Positions 1 through 9,107 of a DNA stretch of 64,000 bases are shown in pieces. Position numbers and translations under genes: made by a program. The DNA is from Arthrobacter sp. ISL-28 (GTDB lineage: Bacteria > Actinomycetota > Actinomycetes > Actinomycetales > Micrococcaceae): the NCBI RefSeq assembly GCF_018613875.1, contig NZ_JAGGPJ010000007.1, positions 124,001 to 188,000 on the forward strand, given 5' to 3'. Below the pieces are notes generated by a model. It saw only the letters and a program-made list of their open reading frames with translations. It was not told the DNA's origin and made no database searches. Each line of letters opens with the position of its first letter. Position 1 is the stretch's first letter.

Positions 1-1476
1 CAACCTTCCGGCGGACATCCGCTTGACGTTCCACTGGCTTCGGTGCCGGCCGGCATCAGCCAGGACGTGTGCCCGGCCCCGGCCAAACTGGTGGAAGGGA
101 CGCCTGTGGGCACGGACCCGCAGTTCAGTCCCGTGTCTGACTCGGCCAAGAGCACTGTCTCCGCGGCGGTGGTCAGCGCGGCAGGCGCGCTGCTCCCGGG
201 CAGCAGGCTCTCGGCACTGGATGGATCCGAACTGGTGCAGATTGCGAAGGCCCCAGGCTCTGCCACGGCTCCCGCCGGCGCCTCAGCGCAGCTTGCCGGC
301 ATCATTGCCCAGCACCACGTGAAGGATGTCACCGTCCTGAGTGCAGATGCCCTGGGCAACCGCCAGGCGGCGGCTGCCGGAATCATGAGCTATTCGGCGA
401 CCGACGGCGATCTCCAGGGCTCGGCTGCCGCCGCCTGCCAGGCCCCGCATAATGACCTTTGGCTGACCGGAGCCAACACGGCGGTTGGCCGGAGCAGTGT
501 CCTCCACCTCACTAACGCTTCAACGACTCCAGCCACCGTCAGCCTGGAACTGTTCGGCAAGGACGGGCAGATTAAGGCCCCGGGCAGCCGCGGACTCCTG
601 GTTGCCCCGGGAACCACGCGTTCCATCGTCCTCGCCGGGCTCGCTCCCGGCCAAGAGCGATTGAGCATCCACGCCCGCAGCACCGGTGGCCCGGTGAGCG
701 CCGTCATTCAGCAGAGCGTCCTTCGCGGGCTGATGCCAGGCGGCGTCGACTTCATCGCCCCGGGAACGGCGCCCTCAGCGCTCCAGGTGATGACGGGAAT
801 AGGCATCCAGAATGCTGCCGGACTGAAAACGCTCACGAAGTCCCGCGACTTCAGTGATGCGGCGCCCTCGCTGCAGATCACCGTCCCCGGACCCGTCGAC
901 GCCGTGGTGGAACTCAAGCTCTTCGGCAGCGAGGGAGAGAAGGCACTGCCCGGCGGCGGCGTCGTCACTGCCAAGGCGGGAACCGTCACAGAGGTGCCGC
1001 TGGCAGGCGTCCCTGAAGGCCACTACACCCTCTCCGCGAGCTCGGATGTGGCCATCGTTGCGGCTGCGCGTGTCACCAAGGGACTGAAAGCGACGGAGGG
1101 TACGGACTTCGCCTGGGCACCGGCGGCAGGCAGGCTCGGCAGCCAGCACGTGGTTCCGGTCCCCGGTGCCGGCGAGCGGTCCATCGTCTTCGGGGCACTG
1201 GCAGACCGGGCAACGATCTCCTACACGCCCATCACCGCCGACGGTAAAGTGCGTCCTGCCGCCACCGCGGACATCGCCGGCGGAACCACGACATCACTGA
1301 AGGTGCCTGATCAGATCGGGAAGTCGCCCGTCGTTGGGTATCTGGTCTCCGCCGCCGGGGGTGCCGCCTATGGCACGGTGCTCCTCGAGAAGGAAGGCAG
1401 GAACGACGTCGCGACCGTCGCCGTCACGCCCGGCGCAACAGGCCAGGAGAAAGTGCCCGTATCGCTGGGATACTAG
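1..1476 (+). CDS. DUF5719 family protein, 5' end outside the window
   Basis: The reading frame is open from the first base, so the N-terminus lies upstream; 491 residues are visible, ending at a TAG stop. The protein is rich in Ala, Gly, Val, Ser and Pro, with beta-strand-like alternation and no membrane helix in the visible part, as expected for an extracytoplasmic beta-rich protein whose signal or anchor is missing here. Assignment to DUF5719 rests on overall resemblance and on the downstream genes (metallopeptidase-like, DUF3499, Trm112), a neighbourhood in which DUF5719 is usually found in actinobacteria. Its function is unknown. The first internal start codon, GTG at 43, is probably not the real start because the frame continues upstream. 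Confidence 0.7.
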   Translation, partial: QPSGGHPLDVPLASVPAGISQDVCPAPAKLVEGTPVGTDPQFSPVSDSAKSTVSAAVVSAAGALLPGSRLSALDGSELVQIAKAPGSATAPAGASAQLAGIIAQHHVKDVTVLSADALGNRQAAAAGIMSYSATDGDLQGSAAAACQAPHNDLWLTGANTAVGRSSVLHLTNASTTPATVSLELFGKDGQIKAPGSRGLLVAPGTTRSIVLAGLAPGQERLSIHARSTGGPVSAVIQQSVLRGLMPGGVDFIAPGTAPSALQVMTGIGIQNAAGLKTLTKSRDFSDAAPSLQITVPGPVDAVVELKLFGSEGEKALPGGGVVTAKAGTVTEVPLAGVPEGHYTLSASSDVAIVAAARVTKGLKATEGTDFAWAPAAGRLGSQHVVPVPGAGERSIVFGALADRATISYTPITADGKVRPAATADIAGGTTTSLKVPDQIGKSPVVGYLVSAAGGAAYGTVLLEKEGRNDVATVAVTPGATGQEKVPVSLGY

Positions 1477-1514
1477 CCCGGACCGGGCGGTCCGCACTGA
1501 TAAACAGCCGCCGG

Positions 1515-2027
1515 TCAGTAGCGCCTGCGGTAGACGGGGTCCAGGGTTTCGGGGGCCACCCCAAGCATTTCAGCGGTGTGTTCGACCACCACGTCGTGTA
1601 CCAGGTCCTGCAGTTCTTCCCGAACCGGGCACCCTTGTTCCACAACCCGGCGGTACAGCGTGATGACCGGGCCTTCGTCCTCCGTGGCGGGCGTGTAGGA
1701 GCCCATGGGCGCGGGCGAACCGTCCGCCACCAACTGCTCCAGGTTCGGCGGGATCTCGTCAACCGCAAACCGCACGCCGTCGAGCGTCTTCCCCCAAATG
1801 TCGTGGAGCCGCTGGGCGGAGTCCATGACGAATTCGTCGAACCGGTCAGAACGGGTCCGGTAGGCGGGAAGTGTAGGCAACATCAGTTCCCCGCGAAGGC
1901 CGCGTCCATGGCGGTTTCGCCTGCGCTGTGCAAAGCTCCGCCCGGTGGCCGAGCCGGCGGCGCCCTGGGATGCCTCGGGGTCAGCCAACCGGACCGTAAA
2001 ACTCGAATCATGGTGCGATGACTGCAT
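1515..2027 (-). CDS. metallopeptidase family protein (zincin-like) with altered active-site motif
   Basis: A 170-residue soluble protein resembling the PF06262 zincin-like metallopeptidase family. The RRNRHGRGLRGEL segment (residues 36-48) is a region I recall as conserved in this subgroup, which supports the long start at 2027. The expected HExxH zinc site is replaced near residues 144-150 by HDVVVEH, so the standard gluzincin ligand set is absent. The C-terminus, LDPVYRRRY, is what I expect for the actinobacterial paralogue beside DUF3499. It is convergent with the DUF5719 gene and divergent from DUF3499. Peptidase activity is therefore doubtful; a structural or binding role is possible. 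Confidence 0.75.
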   Translation of the reverse strand: MQSSHHDSSFTVRLADPEASQGAAGSATGRSFAQRRRNRHGRGLRGELMLPTLPAYRTRSDRFDEFVMDSAQRLHDIWGKTLDGVRFAVDEIPPNLEQLVADGSPAPMGSYTPATEDEGPVITLYRRVVEQGCPVREELQDLVHDVVVEHTAEMLGVAPETLDPVYRRRY

Positions 2028-2135
2028 ATACCGACTCTAAACCCGCCCGATGATTTGCGCGACATAATCCGTGCCCGCAGCCACCCCCGTGGCGCGTGAG
2101 CGTCGTCAATGTGGGAATTCGCACTTCACGGGGGG

Positions 2136-2141
2136 TAGTCT
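2136..2141 (+). promoter_or_regulatory. predicted -10 box of the DUF3499 gene
   Basis: TAGTCT lies 8 nt before the GTG start at 2150, the spacing expected if transcription begins at or next to the start codon. No convincing -35 hexamer is seen. The same arrangement recurs before several other genes in this window. Confidence 0.35.
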
Positions 2142-2149
2142 GTGATGTC

Positions 2150-2539
2150 GTGGGTGCTATCCGTCAATGTTCCAGGTCAGCCTGCCGCCAGTCAGCGGTG
2201 GCAACTTTGACGTACGTTTACGCGGATTCCACGGCCGTCCTGGGGCCATTGGCCACCTATGCCGAGCCGCATTGTTACGACCTCTGCGAGCAGCATGCCG
2301 GCTCACTGACGGTTCCGCGGGGCTGGGAAGTCCTGCGCCTGGCCATGCCGTCCCAGCCGCCGCAGCCCGGCCCCGACGACCTTCTGGCACTCGCCGACGC
2401 CGTGCGTGAGGCGGCCTCCCGGCCGACGTCGTCCGTCACGCCACAGGGGCAGCGGACCGCCCATTCCACGATCGAGGCGCCGGCCGGCGCGGAGGGCACG
2501 CGGCGCGGCCACCTGCGGATCCTGCGAGAGCCGTCCTGA
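2150..2539 (+). CDS. DUF3499 family protein
   Basis: Start chosen at GTG 2150, giving 129 residues beginning (M)GAIRQCSRSACRQSA, the usual N-terminus of DUF3499 proteins; the longer frame from GTG 2096 adds an unlikely extension. Four cysteines (about residues 7, 12, 42 and 46) in a Cx4C...Cx3C pattern followed by EQH suggest a small zinc-ribbon fold. The C-terminal 60 residues are Pro/Ala/Arg-rich and probably disordered. Function is unknown. The gene sits directly upstream of Trm112 and divergent from the metallopeptidase-like gene. A TAGTCT -10 box 8 nt upstream suggests a leaderless transcript. Confidence 0.8.
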   Translation: MGAIRQCSRSACRQSAVATLTYVYADSTAVLGPLATYAEPHCYDLCEQHAGSLTVPRGWEVLRLAMPSQPPQPGPDDLLALADAVREAASRPTSSVTPQGQRTAHSTIEAPAGAEGTRRGHLRILREPS

Positions 2540-2553
2540 TGACCAACTGGCGG

Positions 2554-2559
2554 TAGGCT
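2554..2559 (+). promoter_or_regulatory. predicted -10 box upstream of Trm112
   Basis: TAGGCT, 15 bp after the DUF3499 stop; transcription would begin near 2566, leaving about 50 nt of leader including the GGGAG ribosome site at about 2603-2607. No good -35 was found. Confidence 0.3.
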
Positions 2560-2615
2560 GGAAGCTGCAAATCCGTCAGCCGCAGCGCGCCTTCGCCCAG
2601 CAGGGAGCATCCACC

Positions 2616-2900
2616 ATGCCAAAGATCAGTCCTGAACTGTTGTCCGTCCTGCGGTGCCCGGTCACCGGCTCGGCCCTGACCCAGGAAGGCGAAGAACTGG
2701 TTTCCACGGCCACCGGGGAAAACGGCGAAAAGCTGCGCTACGCCATCGAAGACGGCATTCCGCTGCTTCTTCGCCCTGAGCTGCTGGCCGCAGCGAACAC
2801 CGCCCAGTCAGACCAGCATGACGGCCCGGCCGCCGCCACCCCAGAATCCGCCAGCCCTGAAACCGCCGGCCCGGAAACTCCGGCCGTGCCCACAGCCTAA
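2616..2900 (+). CDS. Trm112 family protein
   Basis: 94 residues from ATG 2616, preceded by GGGAG about 8 nt upstream. The N-terminal half (residues 1-50) matches the Trm112/YcaR fold: [14 protein letters not shown], then a [10 protein letters not shown] strand near residue 45. Only one of the usual zinc-ligand cysteines is kept (C14), which is common in bacterial members. The C-terminal 40 residues are Ala/Pro/Glu-rich linker. Eukaryotic Trm112 activates methyltransferases; the bacterial partner is not known. The stop lies 52 bp before ahcY, so co-transcription with this SAM-cycle enzyme is plausible and fits a methyltransferase-linked role (inference). Confidence 0.8.
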   Translation: MPKISPELLSVLRCPVTGSALTQEGEELVSTATGENGEKLRYAIEDGIPLLLRPELLAAANTAQSDQHDGPAAATPESASPETAGPETPAVPTA

Positions 2901-2952
2901 CTCCACTCCCGCACCGCAGAAGGCACGACGCCGGATACACCAAAGGATCCCA

Positions 2953-4440
2953 ATGACTCTCGATTACAAGGTTGCCGACATCTCCCTCGCGGAGGCCGGA
3001 CGCCACCAGATCCGCCTCGCCGAGCACGAGATGCCGGGGCTCATGTCGCTCCGCAAGGAATTCGGACCGAGCCAGCCGCTGAAGGGCGCCCGCATCGCCG
3101 GCTCCCTGCACATGACCGTCCAGACCGCCGTCCTGATCGAGACGCTCACGGCCCTCGGCGCCGAGGTCCGCTGGGCATCCTGCAACATCTTCTCCACCCA
3201 GGACGAGGCCGCTGCCGCCGTGGTGGTGGGCACCGGAACCGTTGAAGATCCCCAGGGCGTCCCGGTCTTTGCCTGGAAGGGCGAAACCCTCGAGGAATAC
3301 TGGTGGACGGCCGAGCAGATCCTTACCTGGCCGGGTGCGGACACCAACCCCGAACTCGGCCCGAACATGATTCTCGACGACGGCGGCGACGCCACGCTGC
3401 TGGTGCACCGCGGCGTCGAGTTTGAGGCAGCGGGCGCCGTTCCCGCCGCCGGCGAGAATGACCCCGAGGAATACGCCATCGTCCTGGACCTCCTGCGCCG
3501 GACCCTGGCCGAGGACCCGAAGAAGTGGACGCGGCTCGCCGCCGGAATCCACGGCGTCAGCGAAGAGACCACCACCGGCGTGCACCGCCTCTACCAGCTG
3601 GCTGAGCAGGGCAAGCTGCTCTTCCCGGCGATCAATGTCAACGACTCCGTGACGAAGAGCAAGTTCGACAACAAGTACGGAATCCGCCACTCCCTGCCGG
3701 ACGGCCTCAACCGGGCCACCGACGTCCTGATCGGCGGCAAGGTCGCCGTCGTCTGTGGCTACGGTGACGTCGGAAAGGGCGCCGCCGAGGCACTCCGTGG
3801 CCAGGGCGCCCGCGTGATTGTCACCGAGATCGATCCCATCTGTGCGCTGCAGGCGGCCATGGACGGCTACCAGGTGGCCACGCTTGAATCGGTGCTGGCC
3901 CAGGGCGACATCTTCATCACCACCACCGGCAACAAGGACGTCATCATGGCCCGGCACATGGTCGGCATGAAGAACAAGGCCATCGTGGGCAACATCGGAC
4001 ACTTCGACAATGAAATCGACATGGCAGGCCTCAGCCGGGTGCCCGGCATCAAGAAGGTCGAAATCAAGCCGCAGGTCCACGAGTGGGTCTTCGAGGGCGA
4101 CGCCGCGGACGGTTCGGATCCGCGGTCCATCATCGTTCTCTCCGAAGGCCGGCTGCTGAACCTCGGCAACGCCACCGGCCACCCGTCCTTCGTCATGAGC
4201 AACTCCTTCGCCAACCAGACAATCGCCCAGATCGAGCTGTTCACGAAGAAGGACCAGCCCGAAGGCGAGCGGGAATACGCCAACCAGGTCTACGTCCTGC
4301 CGAAGATCCTGGACGAGAAGGTGGCCCGCCTGCACCTCGGTGCGCTGGGCGTGGAACTGACGGAACTGTCCAAAGACCAGGCAGATTACCTCGATGTGGA
4401 CGTGGCCGGCCCATACAAGCCGGAGCACTACCGCTACTAA
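2953..4440 (+). CDS. ahcY: adenosylhomocysteinase (S-adenosyl-L-homocysteine hydrolase)
   Basis: 495 residues from ATG 2953, preceded by AAAGGAT. It hydrolyses S-adenosylhomocysteine to adenosine and homocysteine with tightly bound NAD, recycling the product of SAM-dependent methylation in the cytoplasm. Seen: the N-terminal [15 protein letters not shown] segment, the NAD-binding GYGDVGKG loop near residue 269, [25 protein letters not shown], and the C-terminal YKPEHYRY that reaches into the neighbouring subunit. Length matches the long bacterial form with the ~40-residue insertion known from Mycobacterium. A larger frame beginning at 2818 overlaps Trm112 and is rejected. The 52-bp gap upstream is too short to hold a SAH riboswitch. 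Confidence 0.97.
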   Translation: MTLDYKVADISLAEAGRHQIRLAEHEMPGLMSLRKEFGPSQPLKGARIAGSLHMTVQTAVLIETLTALGAEVRWASCNIFSTQDEAAAAVVVGTGTVEDPQGVPVFAWKGETLEEYWWTAEQILTWPGADTNPELGPNMILDDGGDATLLVHRGVEFEAAGAVPAAGENDPEEYAIVLDLLRRTLAEDPKKWTRLAAGIHGVSEETTTGVHRLYQLAEQGKLLFPAINVNDSVTKSKFDNKYGIRHSLPDGLNRATDVLIGGKVAVVCGYGDVGKGAAEALRGQGARVIVTEIDPICALQAAMDGYQVATLESVLAQGDIFITTTGNKDVIMARHMVGMKNKAIVGNIGHFDNEIDMAGLSRVPGIKKVEIKPQVHEWVFEGDAADGSDPRSIIVLSEGRLLNLGNATGHPSFVMSNSFANQTIAQIELFTKKDQPEGEREYANQVYVLPKILDEKVARLHLGALGVELTELSKDQADYLDVDVAGPYKPEHYRY

Positions 4441-4592
4441 TCCCGGCGGTGCGCGCGTTCTGTGCTTCTGGTCCTTAACGAGGGCGGACGGTTGAACCTC
4501 CGCCGTGGGATAAAATTGACCGGTCAGCGTTTCTGCTGGGCATACGGACGGATGCCGATTGGCGGCCCGGCGGGGAACATGGAGAACCAATC

Positions 4593-5825
4593 ATGACGGA
4601 AAAAGGCAACCGGAAGGTCGGAAAGATCCTTGCGGTCGTGGCGATTTGCGCGGCTGTTGCCGGCGGCGGCATCGGCGTTGCCACCGCGCCGGGCTGGGCC
4701 AATCCCGCACCGGAATCCGAGGCCTCCACGCCCGTCCGCAATGAGCCTGGCCTGGCCGCCCCCGTAGTAAAAGCCGTGGAACTGGGCGTGACGCCCACGG
4801 ACGCTGCCAAGGGTGTCAATCCCGCCGTGGCACCGTCGGTCAAGGCTGTGAACGGCAAGGTCAAGGACGTTGTCCTGGTTCCGACAGCGGGAGGCGCGCC
4901 GGTCAAGGGCAGCGTGAGCGCAGACGGCACCACCTGGACCACGCTGGACCCGCTCCAGTTCAACACTGCATACAGCTACAGTTTCACGATTGTTGACGAG
5001 GCAGGCCGGGAGACCAAGAAGACGCAGACGTTCACCACGGTCGAAAGCGCCAACGAGGCGGATGCGGCGGTATATCCGCAGAATGGCGCCATCGTCGGCT
5101 CGGGTCAGCCGATCGAGATCGTCTTCAGTGAACCCGTGGCCAATAAGGCGGCAGTGGAGAAAGCCGTGAAGGTCACCGTTTCCTCCAAGCAACCCGTCGC
5201 ATGGCACTGGTACTCAGACCAGCGCGTACGCATCCGGCCGGAGAAGTTCTGGGCGTCCAACAGCCAGGTCACCGTGGACATGAAGCTGTTCGGCGTCGAT
5301 TTCGGCAACAGCATGATCGGCAACTTCAACGCCAAAGTGCAGTTCAAGGTGGGTCCCCAGCGGCTGGCCGTGGTTGACGACACGACGAAGACCATGAAGG
5401 TTTACTTCGATGGCAAGCTCGTCAAGACCGCCCCCGTCACCCTGGGCGATGCTGAATGGCGTTCACCCACCGGGTATGCCGTGATCATGGAGCAGGAACG
5501 CCGCTCCAAGTTCAACGCCGGCAGCATCGGCCTGAAGCCCGGCGACAAGGGCTACTATCCACCCCTCACCGTTGAATACGCCAACAGGCTCACGTCCTCA
5601 GGGGTCTATGTCCACCAGGCCCTGGAATCCGCCTGGGGCGCCGTGGGCAGGTACAACGTGTCACACGGTTGCGTGGGCCTGCTGCCTGCAGACGCCGCCT
5701 GGTTCTTCAACAACATGAAAAGCGGAGACGTCGTCCAGACCCTGAACACCGGGGCGCCAGCCGTCGAACCCCTCGAAGGGTACGGGGACTGGAACATTCC
5801 CTGGGCGCAGTACGCCAAGCGCTAA
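4593..5825 (+). CDS. L,D-transpeptidase with Ig-like domains (YkuD catalytic domain)
   Basis: 410 residues. A single hydrophobic segment (about residues 10-32) followed by Ala/Pro-rich sequence acts as signal or anchor; no lipobox cysteine is seen. Residues about 70-255 form two Ig-like domains as in mycobacterial Ldt enzymes. The C-terminal YkuD domain has KTMKVYFDGK and, near residues 356-362, the catalytic SHGCVGL motif, with the upstream VHQALES histidine. It makes 3-3 peptidoglycan cross-links from tetrapeptide stems and is relatively carbapenem-tolerant as a family. Transcribed alone, 152 bp after ahcY; a TAAAAT box at 4511-4516 is a possible -10. Confidence 0.92.
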   Translation: MTEKGNRKVGKILAVVAICAAVAGGGIGVATAPGWANPAPESEASTPVRNEPGLAAPVVKAVELGVTPTDAAKGVNPAVAPSVKAVNGKVKDVVLVPTAGGAPVKGSVSADGTTWTTLDPLQFNTAYSYSFTIVDEAGRETKKTQTFTTVESANEADAAVYPQNGAIVGSGQPIEIVFSEPVANKAAVEKAVKVTVSSKQPVAWHWYSDQRVRIRPEKFWASNSQVTVDMKLFGVDFGNSMIGNFNAKVQFKVGPQRLAVVDDTTKTMKVYFDGKLVKTAPVTLGDAEWRSPTGYAVIMEQERRSKFNAGSIGLKPGDKGYYPPLTVEYANRLTSSGVYVHQALESAWGAVGRYNVSHGCVGLLPADAAWFFNNMKSGDVVQTLNTGAPAVEPLEGYGDWNIPWAQYAKR

Positions 5826-6029
5826 CCAGAAGCATCTCAGGGGCACAGCCGCCTCCATCGGGCTGCGTCGTTGATTATTCGTTCCGGTTATAACGAAATA
5901 GCGGCATGATTGCTGTGCTGCGGGTGTCACCTCGCGGTGCCCAAGGGCCTGACGGTAGTCTCTTCAGGAGATACACAGCGTTGCCTGGTCCAGGCCTGGT
6001 GCGCGGACGCCTACGGAAGTGAAGCTCCA

Positions 6030-7214
6030 GTGAACGACAATTCTCCGATCCCGTCCAGACGGCTCGAGCCGCAGCTGGATCCGCAGCCGGGAGCCGATAA
6101 TCCGGCCATTGATCCAGCCAAGGATTCTGACGAGCCAACGTTCGAGTGGATGAAGACGGCACCTTCGGCGGGGCCAGCCAGCGGCGCCGTGCCAGACGGG
6201 GGAGCCCAGCCTGCGAGGGGAGTCCCGCCTGCCGGGCCGGCCCAGCCCGGCACCAGGGCGGACCGCAAGGCGGCCGAGGCTGCCGCCGCGGACAGCGCCG
6301 CCCACGCTGCACCTGACTCCACCCCGCCGGCCGCCAGGCCTGCCATGGGCGCCCACTTCAGGGAACCCCTGCCGACCTCGGCTCTCCAGATCCGCCCTCC
6401 GCGCGAAGACGTGGAGCGCCGCAATGCGGAGCGCGAGCAGGCGGCCAACGCAAAGCCTGTGCTGCCGCGCGTCATGCAGGTCCTGCTGGCTGTTTTCTAC
6501 CCCGTGGTCCTTTTGGTCCTCGCCGTGCGCGCCGTCACCAGTCCGCTCTTCCTCTGGGCCGAGTACCACCGGCCGGGCTTCCCGGGCGACGGCTACGGCT
6601 TCAACGCCGACGACCGCATGACGTACGGCTCCTACGCCGTGGACTACCTGAGCAACTGGTCGGGGCCCCGCTACCTGGGCGAGCTGGTGAACCGCAGCGG
6701 GGAGAAGCTCTTCCAGGACGGCGAAGTCAGCCACATGGCCGACGTCAAGCTCGTGATCCTCTCGGCATTCGGCGCCGGAGCCCTCGTTGGCCTGATCTGC
6801 ATCGCAGTGATCATTTACCTGCGCCGCCGCAGCACGGGCGGTGTCCGGCGCGGCCTGTTCGCCGGCTCCATCGTGACACTGACGGTCATCATCGGTCTGG
6901 GTGCCCTGGCGGTACTGGGCTGGGAGCGGTTCTTCACCGAATTCCACCGGATCTTCTTCGCCAACGGTTCGTGGACGTTTGCCCTCGAGGATACGCTGAT
7001 CCGCCTGTTCCCCGGGCAGTTCTGGATCGACGCGGGCATTGTGATCGCGGCCCTCGTCCTGCTCACGGCGCTGGTCACCCTGATCCTGACTTGGCCCACA
7101 CGGCGCCGCCGCGGCCTCCCGAAGCCCGCCAAGAAGGTCAAGAAGGATGAGGCCGCGGATTCAGAGTCCCGGTCCGGCAGCCCCACGGGTGAAGACCGGC
7201 TGGCACCGCTGTAG
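6030..7214 (+). CDS. DUF1461 (TIGR01906) integral membrane protein, Lit-like
   Basis: 394 residues from GTG 6030 (a frame from 5910 is open, but its extension looks non-coding). The first 145 residues are Pro/Ala-rich, cytoplasmic and probably disordered; four helices follow at about 146-170, 238-264, 278-300 and 335-357. Between them are HMADVK (end of the first loop) and FHRIFFANGSW with DTLIRLFPGQF, the signature of DUF1461. In Firmicutes this family includes Lit, the lipoprotein intramolecular acyltransferase that makes lyso-form lipoproteins (established). The actinobacterial branch is, as far as I know, uncharacterised and has the added N-terminal region. It is convergent with the protein O-mannosyltransferase gene. 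Confidence 0.75.
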   Translation: MNDNSPIPSRRLEPQLDPQPGADNPAIDPAKDSDEPTFEWMKTAPSAGPASGAVPDGGAQPARGVPPAGPAQPGTRADRKAAEAAAADSAAHAAPDSTPPAARPAMGAHFREPLPTSALQIRPPREDVERRNAEREQAANAKPVLPRVMQVLLAVFYPVVLLVLAVRAVTSPLFLWAEYHRPGFPGDGYGFNADDRMTYGSYAVDYLSNWSGPRYLGELVNRSGEKLFQDGEVSHMADVKLVILSAFGAGALVGLICIAVIIYLRRRSTGGVRRGLFAGSIVTLTVIIGLGALAVLGWERFFTEFHRIFFANGSWTFALEDTLIRLFPGQFWIDAGIVIAALVLLTALVTLILTWPTRRRRGLPKPAKKVKKDEAADSESRSGSPTGEDRLAPL

Positions 7215-7268
7215 AGCGTTCGGGCGAAGGGCTTGCGCGCTGCCGTCCCGCCTCAGATCGCGGTGGCC

Positions 7269-8975
7269 TCAGATCCAGGAGGGCATCCACATCCGGACCC
7301 GCCAGTCCTGGTAGGAGATGATCTCGGCGGTCCAGACGGGATAGAAGAATGCGGACAGCAGCACTGCGCCCACGAGGAACAGGACCACCCCGTACAGCCC
7401 TGAGCGCCGGCGCCACAACGGATCGGTTCTTCGCCCCAGGACAAGGCCCATACAGTACACGAGGCCGAGGACCAGGAATGGCGCGAAGGAAATCGCATAG
7501 AAGTAGAACATGGTCCTTTCGGGATACAGGAACCATGGCAGGTAGCCGCAGGCCACCGCCGCCAGCACGGCCCCCGCCCGCCAGTCCCTGCGGCCGGCCC
7601 ACCAGAACAGCAGAACCGCCAACGAAACGGCGGCTCCCCACCAGATGAGCGGGTTTCCCACCGAAAGGATGGCGGACGTGCACTGGGCCACGTCACAGCC
7701 GGCCGTGCCCTGTTTCGGGGACTCGTAGTAAAAGGACGTGGGCCTGCCCATCACAAGCCAGCTCCACGCGCTTGCCTCGTAGGGGTGCTCCGAGCTCAGC
7801 CCCTGATGGAACTTGTAGGCCTCCAGATGGTAGTGCGCCAGCGACCGCACGGAGTCCGGGAGCCATCCCCAGTCCGCGCTCGGATTCGTCGTAGCCCATT
7901 GCCGGTAGTAGGCATCCGTCGACCGGAACCATCCCGTCCAGGTGGCAAGGTAGGTCACCGCGGCCACGGGAACGATGCTCAGAAACGCCGGAAGGCCGTC
8001 CTTGATGATGCCGGCGCTGATCCAGCCCCGGATCCCCGCGGTCCGGCGCGCACTTAGGTCCCAGAACACCGTCAGGAGTCCGAACCCGGCGATGAAGAAG
8101 AGCGCCGACCACTTGGTGCCGAGCGCCAGGCCCAGACAGACGCCTGCCAGGATGCGCCACCAGCGGATGCCAAGCCAGGGCCCGAACAGGAGCTGAAGCC
8201 GGGACGGCAACCCGCCTTGGTAAACAGCCGCCTGCCGGCCGAGCCGGGCGGCCAGTCGGCGCCGGCCGTCATCACGGTCCATGAGCAGCGCCCCGAACGC
8301 GGCCAGGATCCAGAACATGAGGAAGACGTCCAGCAGCGACGTGCGCGACATGACCAGATGGTGGCCGTCGATGGCGAGCAGCAGGCCGGCTGCGGCGCCC
8401 AGGATCAGGGACCGGAACAGTTTTTGGGCGATCAGGGCAAGGAGCACAATGGACAGCGTTCCTGTCAGCGCGGCTGAAAACCGCCAGCCCAGCGGATTGT
8501 CCGGACCGAAAAGCCACATGCCGGCGGCGATCATCCACTTGCCTACGGGCGGGTGGACCACGTATTCGGGGGAGGCCAGAATCACGGTGGGGTTCCCCGC
8601 GTTGAAGGCATCGTTTGCCTTGTCCGGCCAGCTCCGCTCATAGCCGCTGATGAGGTACGAGTAGGCGTCCTTGACGTAGTACGTTTCATCGAAGACCAAG
8701 CTCCGAGGCACGTCCAGGCGGACGAACCGCAGAATGCCGCCCACCGCGGCTGTCAGCGCCGGGATCAGCCAGAACCAGAGCCGAAGGGACGGCGGGTAGT
8801 CGCGCCAGCTTTGGATGCTGCCGATAAGCCGCCGGGTCAGTGCTTCGGCCGTAAACGCTTCGGCGGGGCGGCTGATCCAGCCGTGTCCTTCGAGGTTGCG
8901 TCCCCGAGGTGCGGCGGGGGAAACCGGTGTACTGGCGGAACCGGCCGTGTCGGGCCGAACGGAGGTCTGCGTCAC
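7269..8975 (-). CDS. pmt: dolichyl-phosphate-mannose-protein mannosyltransferase (GT39)
   Basis: 568 residues from GTG 8975. It transfers mannose from polyprenyl-phosphate mannose to Ser/Thr of secreted proteins on the outer face of the membrane, in step with Sec export. Seen: an N-terminal cytoplasmic tail, first helix near residue 70, then RSLVFDETYYVKDAYSY carrying the Asp-Glu pair essential in PMT enzymes, HPPVGKWMIA, the DGHHLVMSRTSLLDVFLMFW stretch, and at least nine further hydrophobic helices. Length fits actinobacterial Pmt. ATGCTA at 8982-8987 is, read on the minus strand, a TAGCAT -10 box 6 nt before the GTG, suggesting a leaderless message. Divergent from rsmI. Confidence 0.93.
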   Translation of the reverse strand: MTQTSVRPDTAGSASTPVSPAAPRGRNLEGHGWISRPAEAFTAEALTRRLIGSIQSWRDYPPSLRLWFWLIPALTAAVGGILRFVRLDVPRSLVFDETYYVKDAYSYLISGYERSWPDKANDAFNAGNPTVILASPEYVVHPPVGKWMIAAGMWLFGPDNPLGWRFSAALTGTLSIVLLALIAQKLFRSLILGAAAGLLLAIDGHHLVMSRTSLLDVFLMFWILAAFGALLMDRDDGRRRLAARLGRQAAVYQGGLPSRLQLLFGPWLGIRWWRILAGVCLGLALGTKWSALFFIAGFGLLTVFWDLSARRTAGIRGWISAGIIKDGLPAFLSIVPVAAVTYLATWTGWFRSTDAYYRQWATTNPSADWGWLPDSVRSLAHYHLEAYKFHQGLSSEHPYEASAWSWLVMGRPTSFYYESPKQGTAGCDVAQCTSAILSVGNPLIWWGAAVSLAVLLFWWAGRRDWRAGAVLAAVACGYLPWFLYPERTMFYFYAISFAPFLVLGLVYCMGLVLGRRTDPLWRRRSGLYGVVLFLVGAVLLSAFFYPVWTAEIISYQDWRVRMWMPSWI

Positions 8976-8981
8976 GTGCCC

Positions 8982-8987
8982 ATGCTA
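8982..8987 (-). promoter_or_regulatory. predicted -10 box of pmt
   Basis: On the minus strand this reads TAGCAT and ends 6 nt before the GTG start of the mannosyltransferase, the geometry of a leaderless transcript. No purine-rich ribosome site is seen before the start. Confidence 0.45.
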
Positions 8988-9095
8988 CCTTCAGCCGCCG
9001 CCGGCCTCCTGCTGGCGCCTTCCGTGAGCCCGTCCCGGGCGAGCTTCCCGGCCCTCTGCCGCAGGGGTGGGTCTGTGGCGGCTCCGGGCCGGCAG

Positions 9096-9101
9096 TAGGC
9101 T
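9096..9101 (+). promoter_or_regulatory. predicted -10 box of rsmI
   Basis: TAGGCT followed by 6 nt and the GTG start at 9108. The message would begin at or next to the start codon. Confidence 0.45.
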
Positions 9102-9107
9102 TGAGGC

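Noticed and set aside
2901..2952. SAH riboswitch before ahcY
   Set aside because: The gap is only 52 bp and holds no pseudoknot-type pairing.
2662..4590. 642-residue open frame on the minus strand opposite ahcY
   Set aside because: It is antisense to a clear ahcY gene, rich in His, Val, Gly and Asp as typical for the complement of high-GC coding sequence, and has no domain or ribosome site.
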